64,000 nt of DNA from Corynebacterium uberis. GTDB lineage: Bacteria > Actinomycetota > Actinomycetes > Mycobacteriales > Mycobacteriaceae. The stretch is taken from assembly GCF_020616335.1 (NCBI RefSeq), contig NZ_CP085051.1, forward strand, positions 2,356,001 through 2,420,000, written 5' to 3'. Below, one piece after another: positions 37,171-49,653 of this stretch (its first letter is position 1; each line of letters starts with the position of its first letter). The notes below the pieces were generated by a model. The model saw only the letters and a program-made list of their open reading frames with translations, ran no database searches and was not told the origin of the DNA. The translations under genes and the position numbers were made by a program.

Positions 37171-37679
37171 TCGGAAGCCCTCTCCATTCTTCTCATCGCC
37201 TCCGCCGTGGCCGCGCCAAGCAGGGCGCCGCTTGCGACATCAGTCGGGTAATGAACTCCCAGCACCATACGCGAGGCCATCATCACAGGCACAACCGCCA
37301 GCGGCGCCGGGCTGCCCAGAATCCGCGACAGCGCCACCATGGCCGCGGCCGTGGAGGTGGCATGAGAGGACGGGAAGCTCAGCTTCGACGGCGTGCCCAC
37401 CCCGATGGCAATGCGCTCATCGTGGGGGCGGGGGCGGCGCACGATGCGCTTGATCACCACGGACGCCGCATGGCTGACAAAGGCCGCAGCACCCAGGCGC
37501 ACCCACTGCCCGCGCCGCGCGCGATCCGCCGCCGCGCCCACTGCGGCCAGCCCCATCCAGCCCAGGGCGTGCTCGCCGAACGCGCTCAACGCGCGGGCCG
37601 CCGGGATGACCCCAGGCCGGTGGGCCAGGACGCGCTGGATGTTTACTAGGCCATCTGCTTCAGTATCGGTCCAACTCAC
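37167..37679 (-). CDS. PAP2 family membrane phosphatase (Rv3807c-like)
   Basis: 170 residues. The phosphatase motifs are in order: KRIVRRPRPHDER (KX6RP), SFPSSHATS (PSGH type) and SRMVLGVHYPTDVASG (SRX5HX3D). The proposed role of the Rv3807c family is dephosphorylating decaprenylphosphoryl-phosphoribose to the ribose form in the arabinose-donor pathway. The two flanking overlaps of 4 nt with glfT2 and ubiA support co-translation. It is a compact single-domain protein with about four membrane helices. Confidence 0.88.
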   Translation of the reverse strand: MSWTDTEADGLVNIQRVLAHRPGVIPAARALSAFGEHALGWMGLAAVGAAADRARRGQWVRLGAAAFVSHAASVVIKRIVRRPRPHDERIAIGVGTPSKLSFPSSHATSTAAAMVALSRILGSPAPLAVVPVMMASRMVLGVHYPTDVASGALLGAATAEAMRRMERASE

Positions 37680-39643
37680 TGCTCGAACACCCGCCCCCAG
37701 GCCTGCCGACTGGTCAGCTCGCCCATGGCGGCGCGATAGGTTTTCTGCAGCTCAGGGAAGCGCTCGCGCACCTCCTTGTGCAGCCGCAGCGTCTGGGTGA
37801 GCAGCTCCTTGGCCTGCGCGCGATCGCGCTTGCGGAAGGTCACGCCCTTACCGTCGGCGGTGGTCACCGTCGCCCCATCCAGGCGCGACAGGGAGAACCA
37901 GCGGGCCTCATCCTTGCTCAGGTTGGCCTGCGGCACGGTGTGGTTGGCGGGGTCCTCGGTGCGCAGCGAGTGCGCCAGGCCCTTGGCCAGCCACCGCAGC
38001 TTCTTCACCGGGGCCAGCCGGCCGCCGATGTCCCGGGTGGGCACGCCCGGCGCGCCCGAGGGGGCGGGCAGCTGCGCGGCCGAAGGGATGACCTGCGCGT
38101 CCGGGAACGTCTTGCGCAGCGCGTTGATCCGCGGCAGGGAGGTCTCCAGGATGTCAAAGAGGTGATCCGGGCCGGCCAGGAAGTCCTTGACCGCCTCGAT
38201 CTGGATGGCCAGGGTGGAGTATTCCAGGCACATGACGTGCTTGAAGGTGGCCTTGCGCATGGAGCGCAGCAGCCCGTCGATGGGGCCGTCGTGGTACATG
38301 GCGGCGACGATGAGCCGGTTGCGCAGGTGGAAGTAGGCCTGCCAGTCGATCGCGTCATCCTTGTCCGCCCAGGACATGTGCCAGATGGCCACGCCGGGCC
38401 AGGTGGCGGTGGGGTATCCGGCCTTGTTGGCGCGCAGGGAGTATTCCGTATCGTCCCACTTGATAAACAGCGGCAGCGGCTGGCCGATCTGCTCGGCCAC
38501 CACGGAGGGGAACAGGCACATCCACCAGCCGTTGTAGTCGACGTCTATGCGGCGGTGAATGTCGCAGGAGTTCACGGTGCCGGGCTTGTCGCCGGGCTTG
38601 CCGCGATCGCTCATGGGGTGCTCGGAGAAGTCGTGGTCGTAGTGGACGTTGGGGGCCGGGGCCCACATGAAGTCCGCCTTGTTGACCACCTCGCCCATGG
38701 TGCGCAGCTCGGCGCGGTTGAGCAGGTTGAGCATCTGCCCGCCGACCAGGATGGGGCTGCGGGCATAGCGGGCGACCTGCACGGCGCGCAGGATGGAGTC
38801 CGGCTCGATGGCGATGTCATCATCCATGTACAGGATGTAGGGGCTGTCCGGGGTGGCGTCGCCCAGGGCCTCATACATGATGCGCGAGTACCCGCCTGAC
38901 CCGCCGAGGTTGCCCTGGCGGAACTCAAAGAAGCGCTGCCCAAAGTGCGCGGTGGCGGCGGCGTATCCGGGCTCGTCGGCGGGGTGCGCGGTGCCCTGGT
39001 CCGGCATGAGCACCGCGGAGATGATGGCGTCTACCTCCGGGTCCGAGCCCAGCGCCTCGAGCGCGGCGACGGCGTCGGCCGGTCGGTTGAAGGTGGGAAT
39101 ACCCACGGTGACTTCGGCGGGGAAGGGCCCCACCTGGGTGCCGTCCGGCATGGTCTGCGGGCCGGGGGCCTGCGCGGCGAACCAGCCGGCATTACTAATG
39201 GTCACGTCCGTTTCGGCGGTGACGTCGAACCAGTACCAGCCGCCGTCCTCGAACGGGGCGAGCGTGAGCTCAAACTCCACGTCTTCATCGCTTGCCGACG
39301 CCGCCGCTACCGCAATGCGGCCCCCGTCCAGCCGCGAGCGGTACACGTCCACGCGCGCCTGGCCGGCCACGTGCAGCTTAAGGATCACCCGATCCAGCTG
39401 CGACCAGCGGCGCCAATAGCTCGCCGGGAAGGCATTGAAGTAGGTCTCCAGGCTCAGCTCCGCGCCGGCGGGGATCTCCACGCTGAAGCGGTCGGGTGTG
39501 CGCACCCGCTGCTGCACCGAGTGGGTCTCCAGGTAATACAGCGACCGGACGTCGGCCGGTTCTCCACGCTGGGGCATGAGGAAGCGTTGCAGCCTTTCAA
39601 CGGCCTGCGAGGCGTCCTGTGATGGTGTCTCGGGTGCGCTCAC
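37676..39643 (-). CDS. glfT2: Galactofuranosyltransferase GlfT2
   Basis: 655 residues, a GT2 enzyme that polymerises the galactan of arabinogalactan with alternating beta-1,5 and 1,6 linkages, using UDP-galactofuranose. The N-terminal beta-domain is followed by the GT-A core: GIPTFNRPADAV, then ILYMDDDIAIEPDSI (about residues 272-280) with the DDD metal site, and the WWMCLFP and HMSWADKDD segments. The C-terminal region completes the tetramer fold of Mtb GlfT2. GTG 39643 is chosen because the N terminus VSAPETPSQ fits and no ATG is nearby; the upstream extension to 39763 has no supporting signal. It overlaps the PAP2 gene by 4 nt. Confidence 0.94.
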   Translation of the reverse strand: MSAPETPSQDASQAVERLQRFLMPQRGEPADVRSLYYLETHSVQQRVRTPDRFSVEIPAGAELSLETYFNAFPASYWRRWSQLDRVILKLHVAGQARVDVYRSRLDGGRIAVAAASASDEDVEFELTLAPFEDGGWYWFDVTAETDVTISNAGWFAAQAPGPQTMPDGTQVGPFPAEVTVGIPTFNRPADAVAALEALGSDPEVDAIISAVLMPDQGTAHPADEPGYAAATAHFGQRFFEFRQGNLGGSGGYSRIMYEALGDATPDSPYILYMDDDIAIEPDSILRAVQVARYARSPILVGGQMLNLLNRAELRTMGEVVNKADFMWAPAPNVHYDHDFSEHPMSDRGKPGDKPGTVNSCDIHRRIDVDYNGWWMCLFPSVVAEQIGQPLPLFIKWDDTEYSLRANKAGYPTATWPGVAIWHMSWADKDDAIDWQAYFHLRNRLIVAAMYHDGPIDGLLRSMRKATFKHVMCLEYSTLAIQIEAVKDFLAGPDHLFDILETSLPRINALRKTFPDAQVIPSAAQLPAPSGAPGVPTRDIGGRLAPVKKLRWLAKGLAHSLRTEDPANHTVPQANLSKDEARWFSLSRLDGATVTTADGKGVTFRKRDRAQAKELLTQTLRLHKEVRERFPELQKTYRAAMGELTSRQAWGRVFEQ

Positions 39644-39760
39644 TGTGGTGGGTCCCGCCTTTCGCGTTTCTTCATGGTTGGGGTGCGCGCGCCGCCGCGG
39701 GCACCTACTTGCCGTAAAGAGTAGTAGGTGGGCACCCCGCCCCGCGAAGCGAACACGCAA

Positions 39761-39817
39761 CAACCCCCGGCCGTGAGCTCCGCGTGGGGCAAGTTTCGCG
39801 GAAAGGTCCGGGGGTTG
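39761..39817 (-). terminator. Nested hairpin after the small 90-aa gene
   Basis: Outer stem CAACCCCCGG (39761-39770) with CCGGGGGTTG (39808-39817), inner stem TCCGCG (39779-39784) with CGCGGA (39797-39802). It lies between the 90-aa gene and glfT2 on the minus strand and may separate their transcripts. Confidence 0.5.
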
Positions 39818-39841
39818 TGCGAGCAGGAATTGTGGGCTGAC

Positions 39842-40114
39842 TTAAGCGGCGGTTGCCGCGTGGTGCGCTGCCTGAGGCGCTACCTGGCGCGCGGAAGGCA
39901 GCGGCGCGGCGGCCTCGGCGCTCACGCGCCCGGAGCTTAAGGCCTCGCGGGCATCGCGCTCGATGAAGATCTTGGAAAACGGGCTCGCGGTGCCGTGCCA
40001 GTTGGCTGCGGCGGCGTCGAGTGCGGCGTCGATAGTCTGCGGAGCATAGGTGGCGTCGAAGGCGGCGTGCAGGTCCTCGCGGACGCTCCACAGCGCGTCA
40101 TGGGTGCTGTACAT
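39842..40114 (-). CDS. Small helical protein, unknown function
   Basis: 90 residues from ATG 40114 with AAAGGA about 6 nt upstream. MYSTHDALWSVREDLHAAFD, then TIDAALDAAAANWHG and SPFSKIFIERDAREAL resemble the three-helix dimerisation segments found at the N terminus of actinobacterial arsenate-reductase-like proteins, though no catalytic domain follows here. The C terminus is an Ala-rich tail (ARQVAPQAAHHAATAA). The gene sits between glfT2 and the second ABC cassette. Function unknown. Confidence 0.6.
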   Translation of the reverse strand: MYSTHDALWSVREDLHAAFDATYAPQTIDAALDAAAANWHGTASPFSKIFIERDAREALSSGRVSAEAAAPLPSARQVAPQAAHHAATAA

Positions 40115-40393
40115 GGCTGGTCCTTTCTGGTTGCGAGGCCAGGCGCGCACCCCGTCCCCAGCTGGGGAGTTAACCCGGGGCGCGCCTGTTGTTAACTTTG
40201 CGTTCACCTTAGCGCAGGCCGTACACCCATGTCAATCGTCGGCGTGTCTAATGATTGGTCGCAGCCAACCGTTCCCTCCCCCGGGGTGGACTGCAGGGCC
40301 GCCTGTGATCAATGCCTCAGGGCTAATCTCTGGCGCACCCCCCTACCGCCCCCTAAGCTCTTCCTGTACATTTTTGCCCTCGATTGGAGAACC

Positions 40394-40455
40394 ATGGCCG
40401 CCACGGCACCGCGCCCGCCACGCCGAACACACCCCACCACGGGCGGGAACCACCA

Positions 40456-40459
<4 letters not shown>
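40394..40459 (+). CDS. 21-codon leader ORF coupled to the ABC ATPase
   Basis: ATG 40394, preceded by GGAG, encodes MAATAPRPPRRTHPTTGGNH plus Gln and ends in TGA 40457-40459. That TGA overlaps the ATPase GTG start (GTGA). The ATPase itself has only a weak ribosome binding site, so translation of this leader may load it. It is too short to assign a function; it could be chance. Confidence 0.4.
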
Positions 40460-41152
<693 letters not shown>

Positions 41153-41160
<8 letters not shown>

Positions 41161-42288
41161 ACCCTTCGGGTGGCACCACTGGCTGCGCCGGCCCACCACC
41201 TGGATCATTCTTGTCGGGCTAGTGATCTCTCAGCTCATGACCGACGGGGGATCCTTTCATTATTATTCCCACCTGGATGTCTCCGAAGCCATGCTCACGC
41301 TTGCCGCCGCGGCCCCTGCCGCCTGCATGGCTGCGGCGTGGGAGGCCGGAAGCTTGCGCGCCTTCCTGGAGCGAGGGACCAACCACCGCACCATCCTGCG
41401 CGCCCTTACCCGCAGGCTGTGGGCTCTGCCGTTACTACCGCTTGTCTGTTTTGTCGCGTGCGTGCTCACGCGCGGTGTGGCCAGCTCCTTGACCAGCAGC
41501 GCCACCCCAGGGCTTGTGGCCATCTGCCTGGCACACGGAATAGCCTGGACGATTCTGGGCGCAGGCTTGGGCTTGTGGTTGCGTGGATTGTTCGCCCTAC
41601 CGCTCGCGCTTCTTATCCCCTACCTGCTCATTGTCGTTCCACCGGCGCTACCCACCACTACCTGGCGGCACCTGACCGGAATTCCGGTGTTTTGCTGTAC
41701 CAACGACTCGGTGCTGGCTCCTGCAATGGTTGGTGGCTCACTGCTGGCAGTAACCAGCGTTGGGCTCGTGGGCGCCGCGATCGTCGCGTTGCGCACGGCC
41801 ACACCGATCACCCTTGGTATGGCCGGGGCACTGGCGTGCATGGCCATCGCCGGCATCATCGCAGCCGTTCCCCTCACCGCAGGTCTGGACTTTAGCTCGA
41901 CCAGCCCCCGCGACAGCGCGGATCTCACCTGCGATGCAGATATCCACATGTGCCACTGGCCTGACTCCACGCCCGAGTTCATCTCCAGCAACTTGCAGGC
42001 CCGCGAGGTGTACCAGAGGCTTAGCCCAGCCGCACAGCCACGCACAGAGATTTCAGAAAGGCCCAGCCGCCCTGATCAACTGCGGGCGACCTACGGCAAC
42101 AATGAGGCGCAACGGGTGTGGGAGTTTCTCCTCCAGGACCTCGCACGCGATCCCGCGCTAAGTGATGCTCGCCTGTGCGGCCTCCCGCTGGCAGACCAAG
42201 CGGGGCTGGGTTATCTTCCCGTCCTCATCCCGCCGCTGCCCGCCGCCCGGCTTACTGCCCCAGACGCGTTAGCCCTCATGGAGGCCCA

Positions 42289-42307
<19 letters not shown>
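41153..42307 (+). CDS. ABC-cassette membrane protein with Cys ectodomain (paralogue)
   Basis: 384 residues. About seven membrane helices (roughly residues 15-245), then an extracytoplasmic domain of about 135 residues with cysteines at CDADIHMC, RLCGLP and EAHCPAQS near the C terminus. The same four-cysteine arrangement occurs in the cassette-1 protein at 14711-15922 and the helix pattern is alike, so I read them as distant paralogues, although there is little direct identity. Helix 2 is preceded by EAGSLRAFLERGTNHRTIL, a possible coupling helix. No named family is recognised. It is followed by a second membrane gene. Confidence 0.75.
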
Positions 42308-44038
<1,731 letters not shown>

Positions 44039-44096
44039 TTAAGGCTAATGCACCTGGTGGTGGTGGCGCAGGTCCCACGCCCCGCCAGAAGAGATT

Positions 44097-44112
44097 GCTT
44101 ATCGACGCCCCC
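44097..44112. repeat. Dispersed motif copy GCTTATCGACGCCCCC upstream of glf
   Basis: The one full-length motif copy that lies in a non-coding gap (between divergent glf and the PGRP gene), rather than within or at the end of a gene. Confidence 0.7.
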
Positions 44113-44305
44113 GCGTCCCCCAGGTGGTGCGCGCCGCTGGGGGTGCCGCTGGGGAGGCCGCTGGGGCACAGGTCGGAGCACGACACACCAGCACCGTTAG
44201 TCACATTAGTAACATGAGTGCACTAGAGTAACTGGCACATCGCGCGCTGACGTGCGCGCCCAAGAACTGCTCGACAAGCCCCGCACCACCCCAGGGAGAA
44301 CCACC

Positions 44306-46090
44306 GTGCACCAACGCCCCCGCATCAACCCCACCCGCCGCACGCCCGTGTTTGCCCTGCTCGCCGCCACTGCGCTCGCGGCCGGCGGCGTCGCAGCCGT
44401 CACCCACACCATCACCGCAACGGATGCCCCCGGCCCCGGCCCCATCCCCGTGGCCGAGGCCACCGCCGCGTTAAGCGACGGCGCCACCGTGGTCGTGCCG
44501 GACCCGGCCGTGATCTCCCAGGGCATCCGCGAGGAGGTCGAACACGGCGTGGCCGAGGCCACCTCGCGCACCGTCAAGGAGTTCCACCGCGATGACCCCT
44601 TCTCCATGATCGCGGTGACGTGGCCGGCCGAGCGCGACCTGTCCGCCACCTTCATCCGCGCCCAGCGCGCGGACGGGTCCTGGGGCCCGTGGTTCGACGC
44701 AGACAAGGTCGATGAGCCCAGCGCCACCGGGCGCACCGGCACGGACCTGATTTATGTGGAGCCCACCTCCACCGTGCAGGTCTTTGTCGCCGGGGTGGAC
44801 CTGGTCAGCCCCGATCCGGCCGCGCATGCAGGCACGCAGGGCCTGGACGTAGTGTTCATCGACGGCGGCACCCAAGCGACGGCGCAGCCCGGCGAACAGC
44901 CCGGCGGCATCGCCCCCGTGGCGGAAACAGCCGCCTCCGACGGCATGCCGCCAGTGGTCTCCCGGGCCGGCTGGGGTGCCGATGAGTCCCTGCGCTGCAT
45001 GGAGCCGACCATCGACGACCACGTCTCCGCCGTGGCCATCCACCACACCGCCGGGTCCAACAACTACACCCGCGAGCAGGCCGCCGGCGTGGTGCGCGGC
45101 ATCTACCAGTACCACGCCCGCACGCTGGGCTGGTGCGACATCGGATACAACGCGCTGGTGGACAAGTTTGGCACCATCTATGAGGGCCGCGCCGGCGGCT
45201 TAAACAAGGCCGTCCAGGGCGCCCATGTGGGAGGGTTCAACCAGAACACGTGGGGCATTTCCATGATGGGCAACTACTCCACGGTCACCCCGTCGCCCGA
45301 GACGCTGGAGTCCGTGGGCAGGCTCGCCGGGTGGCGCCTGGCGCTGGAGGGCATCAACCCGACCGACTCCTCGACCCACTTTTCTGAGGGCTCCACGTTC
45401 ACCCGCTTCCCGCTGGGCACCCCGGTGCGCCTGCCGCGCATCTTCGCCCACCGCGACGTCGGGCTGACCACCTGCCCGGGCGACGCCGGCTACGCGCAGA
45501 TGGGCACCATCCGCCAGATCGCCGCCCGCGCCGCGCAGGAGACCCCTGCCCCGCGCCGCGACGCCGATACCGCCTCCGAGGCGCCCACGACCACCACGTC
45601 GCCCGCCCAACCAGCGGCGCCCGAGGCCACCTTGCGTCCCGGCATTGAGCTTTCCGACGTCCCCGTGGTCGCCCAATCGCTCATCGAGTTCAGCTCCCAG
45701 CCGGACGCCGCCGCGTTCTGGCACGACCTTCTGTCCGCCCTCCAGGCGGTCCTGGGCGCCCCGCGCAGCGGCGTGCAGGCCTCCGGCGATACCCGCTACG
45801 TGCTCTTCGACCACGGCATCATCCTGACCAACCCGCGCTCCGGGGCGCACGCCCTGTGGGGCGAGTTTGCCACCCAGTGGGCGCGCCAGGGCTACGACCA
45901 GGGCCCGCTGGGCCTGCCCACGAGCGAGCCACGGGACGTCGATGGCCGCCTGCAAGCAGACTTTGAGCACGGCACCATCACCGTGGACCCGGCGACCGGC
46001 ACGGCGCACGTTTCGCCCACGACCTCACAGGCCCCGCAGGCCGCGCAGGCTCCGCAGGCAGCCAAGCTATCGGAGGCACCAGCAGCATGA
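44306..46090 (+). CDS. Secreted PGRP amidase-fold protein with LGFP repeat
   Basis: 594 residues. The signal peptide is VHQRPRINPTRRTPVFALLA to about residue 40. A sandwich domain (about 90-190) precedes the peptidoglycan-recognition amidase domain: VSRAGWGADESL, then AVAIHHTAGSNNY (Zn His, about residue 246), GWCDIGYNALVDKFG, and FAHRDVGLTTCPGDAG with Zn His and Cys. An LGFP-type repeat follows (YDQGPLGLPTSEPRDV). The likely role is N-acetylmuramoyl-L-alanine amidase or a wall-binding factor. GTG 44306 has GGGAGA upstream; GTG 44252 is possible but lacks a ribosome binding site. The stop overlaps the amidohydrolase start. Confidence 0.85.
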   Translation: MHQRPRINPTRRTPVFALLAATALAAGGVAAVTHTITATDAPGPGPIPVAEATAALSDGATVVVPDPAVISQGIREEVEHGVAEATSRTVKEFHRDDPFSMIAVTWPAERDLSATFIRAQRADGSWGPWFDADKVDEPSATGRTGTDLIYVEPTSTVQVFVAGVDLVSPDPAAHAGTQGLDVVFIDGGTQATAQPGEQPGGIAPVAETAASDGMPPVVSRAGWGADESLRCMEPTIDDHVSAVAIHHTAGSNNYTREQAAGVVRGIYQYHARTLGWCDIGYNALVDKFGTIYEGRAGGLNKAVQGAHVGGFNQNTWGISMMGNYSTVTPSPETLESVGRLAGWRLALEGINPTDSSTHFSEGSTFTRFPLGTPVRLPRIFAHRDVGLTTCPGDAGYAQMGTIRQIAARAAQETPAPRRDADTASEAPTTTTSPAQPAAPEATLRPGIELSDVPVVAQSLIEFSSQPDAAAFWHDLLSALQAVLGAPRSGVQASGDTRYVLFDHGIILTNPRSGAHALWGEFATQWARQGYDQGPLGLPTSEPRDVDGRLQADFEHGTITVDPATGTAHVSPTTSQAPQAAQAPQAAKLSEAPAA

Positions 46091-47097
46091 CGCTGACCAG
46101 GCTGATCACCACCGAAGAGCACGTCACCTTCGAAGACATCGCCGCCCAGGCCCAGGCCCTGGCCGCCCCGGTGGACCGCACGATCAAGGAGCCGGAGTTC
46201 ACCAGCTTCCTCGGGAGCTACTTCGGCGGGCTGACCGGCTACCAGGACCTCGGCGCCGAACGCCTGGCGCACATGGATCGCGTGGGCGTGGATGTGCAGG
46301 TGGTCTCCCACGGGCACGGCTCGCCGAGCAACCTGATCCACCCGCGGGCGGTGGAGCTGTGCCGCAGTGTCAACGACCGCCTGGCGGGCATGATTGGCGA
46401 GCACCCGGACCGCTTTGTGGGCCTGGCCACCGTGCCGCTCATTGACCCGGACGCCGCAGCCGATGAGCTCCAGCGCTGCGTCGAGGAGCTGGGTTTTCGC
46501 GGGCTGCTCGTCGCCGGCGGGCTGGAGGATCAGTTCCTGGACCATCCGCGCTTCTTGCCGCTGTTGGAGCGCGCCGCCCGCCTGGGCGCGCCCCTGTATA
46601 TCCACCCGCTGATGGTGCGCCCCCAGGTGCGCTCCACCTACTATGCGGGCGACTGGTCGCAGACCGCCGAGTTCATGTTCGCCACCTCCGGGTATGGCTG
46701 GCACATCGAGGCCGGCATCCACGTGCTGCGGCTCATCGTCGCCGGGGTGTGTGACGCCCTACCGGAGCTGAAGATCCTGTCGGGCCACTGGGGAGAGATG
46801 GTTCCCGGCTATCTGGAGCGCCTGGACGATCAGCTGGGGTTGGCGTTCCCCGGGCGGGAGCGGTCGATCTCGCAGACCTACCGCGATCAGGTGTGGGTGA
46901 CCCCCTCGGGTATTTACACCAACGCCCAGCTCCAGCTGTGTCTGGAGCAAATGGGCGCCGATCACATCGTCTGGTCGCAGGACTACCCCTACATCACCGA
47001 CGTGGAGCCGCGGGCTTTTCTTCTCGACGCCCCCGTCAGCGACGAGGTGCGCGCCAAGCTCGCCCACGGCAACGCCGAGGCGCTTTTTGGGATTTAG
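46087..47097 (+). CDS. Amidohydrolase family protein (ACMSD/decarboxylase type)
   Basis: 336 residues, a TIM-barrel amidohydrolase. The N-terminal metal motif is EEH (residues 10-12) instead of HxH, as in gamma-resorcylate and related decarboxylases. Later, IHPLM (His about residue 172), LSGHWGE and VWSQDYPY (Asp) supply the other ligands. It may decarboxylate or hydrolyse an aromatic acid; the substrate is unknown. It overlaps the PGRP gene by 4 nt (ATGA), so they are co-translated, which is odd for a soluble aromatic-acid enzyme, and may mean read-through only. Confidence 0.82.
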   Translation: MTLTRLITTEEHVTFEDIAAQAQALAAPVDRTIKEPEFTSFLGSYFGGLTGYQDLGAERLAHMDRVGVDVQVVSHGHGSPSNLIHPRAVELCRSVNDRLAGMIGEHPDRFVGLATVPLIDPDAAADELQRCVEELGFRGLLVAGGLEDQFLDHPRFLPLLERAARLGAPLYIHPLMVRPQVRSTYYAGDWSQTAEFMFATSGYGWHIEAGIHVLRLIVAGVCDALPELKILSGHWGEMVPGYLERLDDQLGLAFPGRERSISQTYRDQVWVTPSGIYTNAQLQLCLEQMGADHIVWSQDYPYITDVEPRAFLLDAPVSDEVRAKLAHGNAEALFGI

Positions 47098-47933
47098 AAC
47101 CAGCGCTCCAGGACCCGGGCCACGCCGTCATCGTCATTGCTGGTGGTGACGATGTCCGCGGCCTGCTTGACCTCCGCGCTGGCATTGCCCATGGCCACCC
47201 CCAGGCCGGCCCAGCGCAGCATCTCAATGTCATTGGGCATGTCCCCGAAGCAGATCACCCGCTCCCGCGGGACCTGGTAGCGCTGCGCCAGCTGCGCCAC
47301 GGCGCGCTGCTTGGTAATGCCCGGCGCGGCCACCTCGAGCAGCCCGTCCGGCATGGAGTAGGTCACGTGCGCCTGGGCGGGGTCGATCGCCGGGGCGACG
47401 GCCGCATACATCTGCGCGGAGGAAAGGTCCTCCCGGCGCAGCAGCAGCTTGACGGCGGGGCTGGCCAGCAGCTCCGCCTCAGCGCGCACCTGGAAGCCCT
47501 GCGCATCCCAGGTGTGCACATAGTCGGGGGAGACCACAAAAAGGTCCTCATCGGCCGCGCCGGCGCCGGCGACGCTGCCACCGCAGCGTTCCACCGCCAC
47601 CCCCAGCGGGACGTGCGGTCCGAGTGCGGCGCGCGCCTGCGCCACCACGGTGCGCATGATCGCCGGGTCCAGCTCGGCGGCGGAGAGCACCTCGTCCGCC
47701 TGCGGGTCATAGAGCACCGCCCCGTTGGCGGTGGCACACACCGGGGCGACAGGCAGCTGATCGAGCACGGGAAAGAGCCAGCGGTGCGGCCTGCCCGTGG
47801 CCAGCGCAAAGGCACACTGCTTATCGACGACCCGGGCCACCACCTCCCGCAGGCGGGCGGTCACCCGCTCGGCGGAGGTGACAAAGGTGCCATCGATGTC
47901 GCTGACAATGAGTAAGGGCTGCGGGATGGTCAC
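47094..47933 (-). CDS. HAD hydrolase, Cof-type phosphatase
   Basis: About 279 residues. The nucleophile motif is LLIVSDIDGTFVTS (residues 8-20) and the C-terminal FGDMPNDIEMLRWAGLGVAMGNA is a complete Cof-type motif IV. The middle cap domain is type IIB, suggesting activity on sugar phosphates or nucleotides. GTG 47933 is preferred to TTG 47942 since it begins VTIPQPLLIVS. Motif copy at 47819. It overlaps the end of the amidohydrolase gene by 4 nt (convergent). Confidence 0.85.
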   Translation of the reverse strand: MTIPQPLLIVSDIDGTFVTSAERVTARLREVVARVVDKQCAFALATGRPHRWLFPVLDQLPVAPVCATANGAVLYDPQADEVLSAAELDPAIMRTVVAQARAALGPHVPLGVAVERCGGSVAGAGAADEDLFVVSPDYVHTWDAQGFQVRAEAELLASPAVKLLLRREDLSSAQMYAAVAPAIDPAQAHVTYSMPDGLLEVAAPGITKQRAVAQLAQRYQVPRERVICFGDMPNDIEMLRWAGLGVAMGNASAEVKQAADIVTTSNDDDGVARVLERWF

Positions 47934-47993
47934 AGCCCCCAAGCCTAGCGGTCTCGGACCGCCCGGCTGGGGGCTGCGTGGTGGCGTCGAGGT

Positions 47994-49553
47994 TTAGGCT
48001 TCGTCGTCCTCGGCGTCCGGGTCCTCCCAGTTCAGCGAGCGCTTCACCGCACGCTTCCACTCGGAGTAGAGCTCATCGACCTTTTCTTGGTCCATCTTGG
48101 GCTTCCACACGGTGACCTCGTCGGCGTCATTTTGCAGCACGTCCAGGTCCTGCCAGTAGCCCGCGGACAGGCCGGCGGCGAACGCCGCACCGGTGGCCGT
48201 GGTTTCAATGTTCTTCGGGCGCACCACGTTGGTGCCCAGGATGTCCGCCTGGAACTGCATGAGCAGCTCGTTCATGGTCATGCCGCCATCGACGCGCAGG
48301 TCGGAGATCTCCACGCCGGAGTCCGCCACCATGGCGTCGGCCACCTCGCGGGTCTGGTAGGCGGTGGCCTCCAGGACGGCGCGGGCCAGGTGCTTGCGGT
48401 TGGCAAAGCGGGTCAGGCCCACGATCACACCGCGGGCGTCCGGGCGCCAGTGCGGGGCGAACAGGCCGGAGAAGGCCGGCACGAAGTACACGCCGCCGTT
48501 ATCCGGCACCTCCCGGGCCAAGTTCTCAATCGAGGCGGCGTTCGGGATGAGCTGCAGATTATCGCGCAGCCACTGCACCAGCGAGCCGCCCATGGACACC
48601 GAGCCTTCCAGGGCGTAGACCGGCTTTTCGCCTTCGATCTGGAAGCACACCGTGGTGATCAGGCCGTGGTCGGACCACTTCGGCGTGGTGCCGGTGTTGA
48701 GCAGCAGGAACAGGCCGGTGCCGTAGGTGTTCTTGGCGCTGCCCGGGCGGAAGCAGCCCTGGCCGAACATGGCGGACTGCTGGTCGCCCAGGATGGCGCG
48801 GATGGGCACCCCACCCAGGGTGCCGCGGGCGCGCACCTTGTGGAAGTCTCCCACCGAGGGGCGGATCTCCGGGAGCATGGACTCCGGGATGCCCATCGCC
48901 TCACACAGCTTGGGATCCCACTCGAGGGTCTTCAAGTCCATGAGCAGGGTACGCGAGGCGTTGGTCACGTCGGTGACGTGCAGGGCGTCATTGCCCTCAT
49001 CGCCTTCCGCGCCGCCGGTGAGGTTCCACAGCAGCCACGTGTCAATGGTGCCAAAGTACAGGTCGCCGGCCTCTGCCCGCTCGCGTGCCCCCTCGACGTT
49101 GTCCAGGATCCACTTGACCTTCGGGCCGGACGGGTAGGAGTTGATGCGCAGGCCGGTGACCTCACGCCAGCGGTCCGGGCCCTCCTCCCCGGAGAGCTCC
49201 TTGCAGATCTCCGAGGTGCGGGTGTCCTGCCAGACGATGGCGTTGTAGACCGGCTCGCCGGTCTTCCTGTCCCACACCACCGTGGTCTCGCGCTGGTTGG
49301 TAATGCCCAGGGCCACGATGGATTCGCGGGAGACGTCACTATCGGCCAGGGCGGCGCCCACGGCACGACGCGTGTTGTCCCAGATCTCTACCGGGTCATG
49401 CTCCACCCAGCCCTTCTGCGGGAAGATCTGCTCGTGCTCGAACTGGCCGGAGGCAACCTGGTTGCCGTCGTGGTCGAAGATGATGCAGCGGGTGGACGTC
49501 GTGCCCTGGTCAATGGCTGCGACGTACTTGTTGGAAAAGTCGTTTTCGCTCAT
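47994..49553 (-). CDS. glpK: Glycerol kinase
   Basis: 519 residues, a FGGY-family kinase that phosphorylates glycerol to sn-glycerol-3-phosphate. Phosphate-binding loop [17 protein letters not shown] at the start, catalytic region in [13 protein letters not shown] to [20 protein letters not shown], and [22 protein letters not shown] in the ATPase half are all normal. GGGAG is 7 nt before the ATG. It is the third gene of a glpD-glpF-glpK set; the 100-nt gap to glpF may hold a promoter or processing site. Not all corynebacteria have this set. Confidence 0.96.
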   Translation of the reverse strand: MSENDFSNKYVAAIDQGTTSTRCIIFDHDGNQVASGQFEHEQIFPQKGWVEHDPVEIWDNTRRAVGAALADSDVSRESIVALGITNQRETTVVWDRKTGEPVYNAIVWQDTRTSEICKELSGEEGPDRWREVTGLRINSYPSGPKVKWILDNVEGARERAEAGDLYFGTIDTWLLWNLTGGAEGDEGNDALHVTDVTNASRTLLMDLKTLEWDPKLCEAMGIPESMLPEIRPSVGDFHKVRARGTLGGVPIRAILGDQQSAMFGQGCFRPGSAKNTYGTGLFLLLNTGTTPKWSDHGLITTVCFQIEGEKPVYALEGSVSMGGSLVQWLRDNLQLIPNAASIENLAREVPDNGGVYFVPAFSGLFAPHWRPDARGVIVGLTRFANRKHLARAVLEATAYQTREVADAMVADSGVEISDLRVDGGMTMNELLMQFQADILGTNVVRPKNIETTATGAAFAAGLSAGYWQDLDVLQNDADEVTVWKPKMDQEKVDELYSEWKRAVKRSLNWEDPDAEDDEA

Positions 49554-49653
49554 GATGAATACTCCCTTGCTGTGGTGTGGGGGACGTTCCGTATAGGGGA
49601 AGCGGCGGTCCTCCCTGCTCTGTGGTGTGGGAAGAATCCGCCGCGTCGAATCT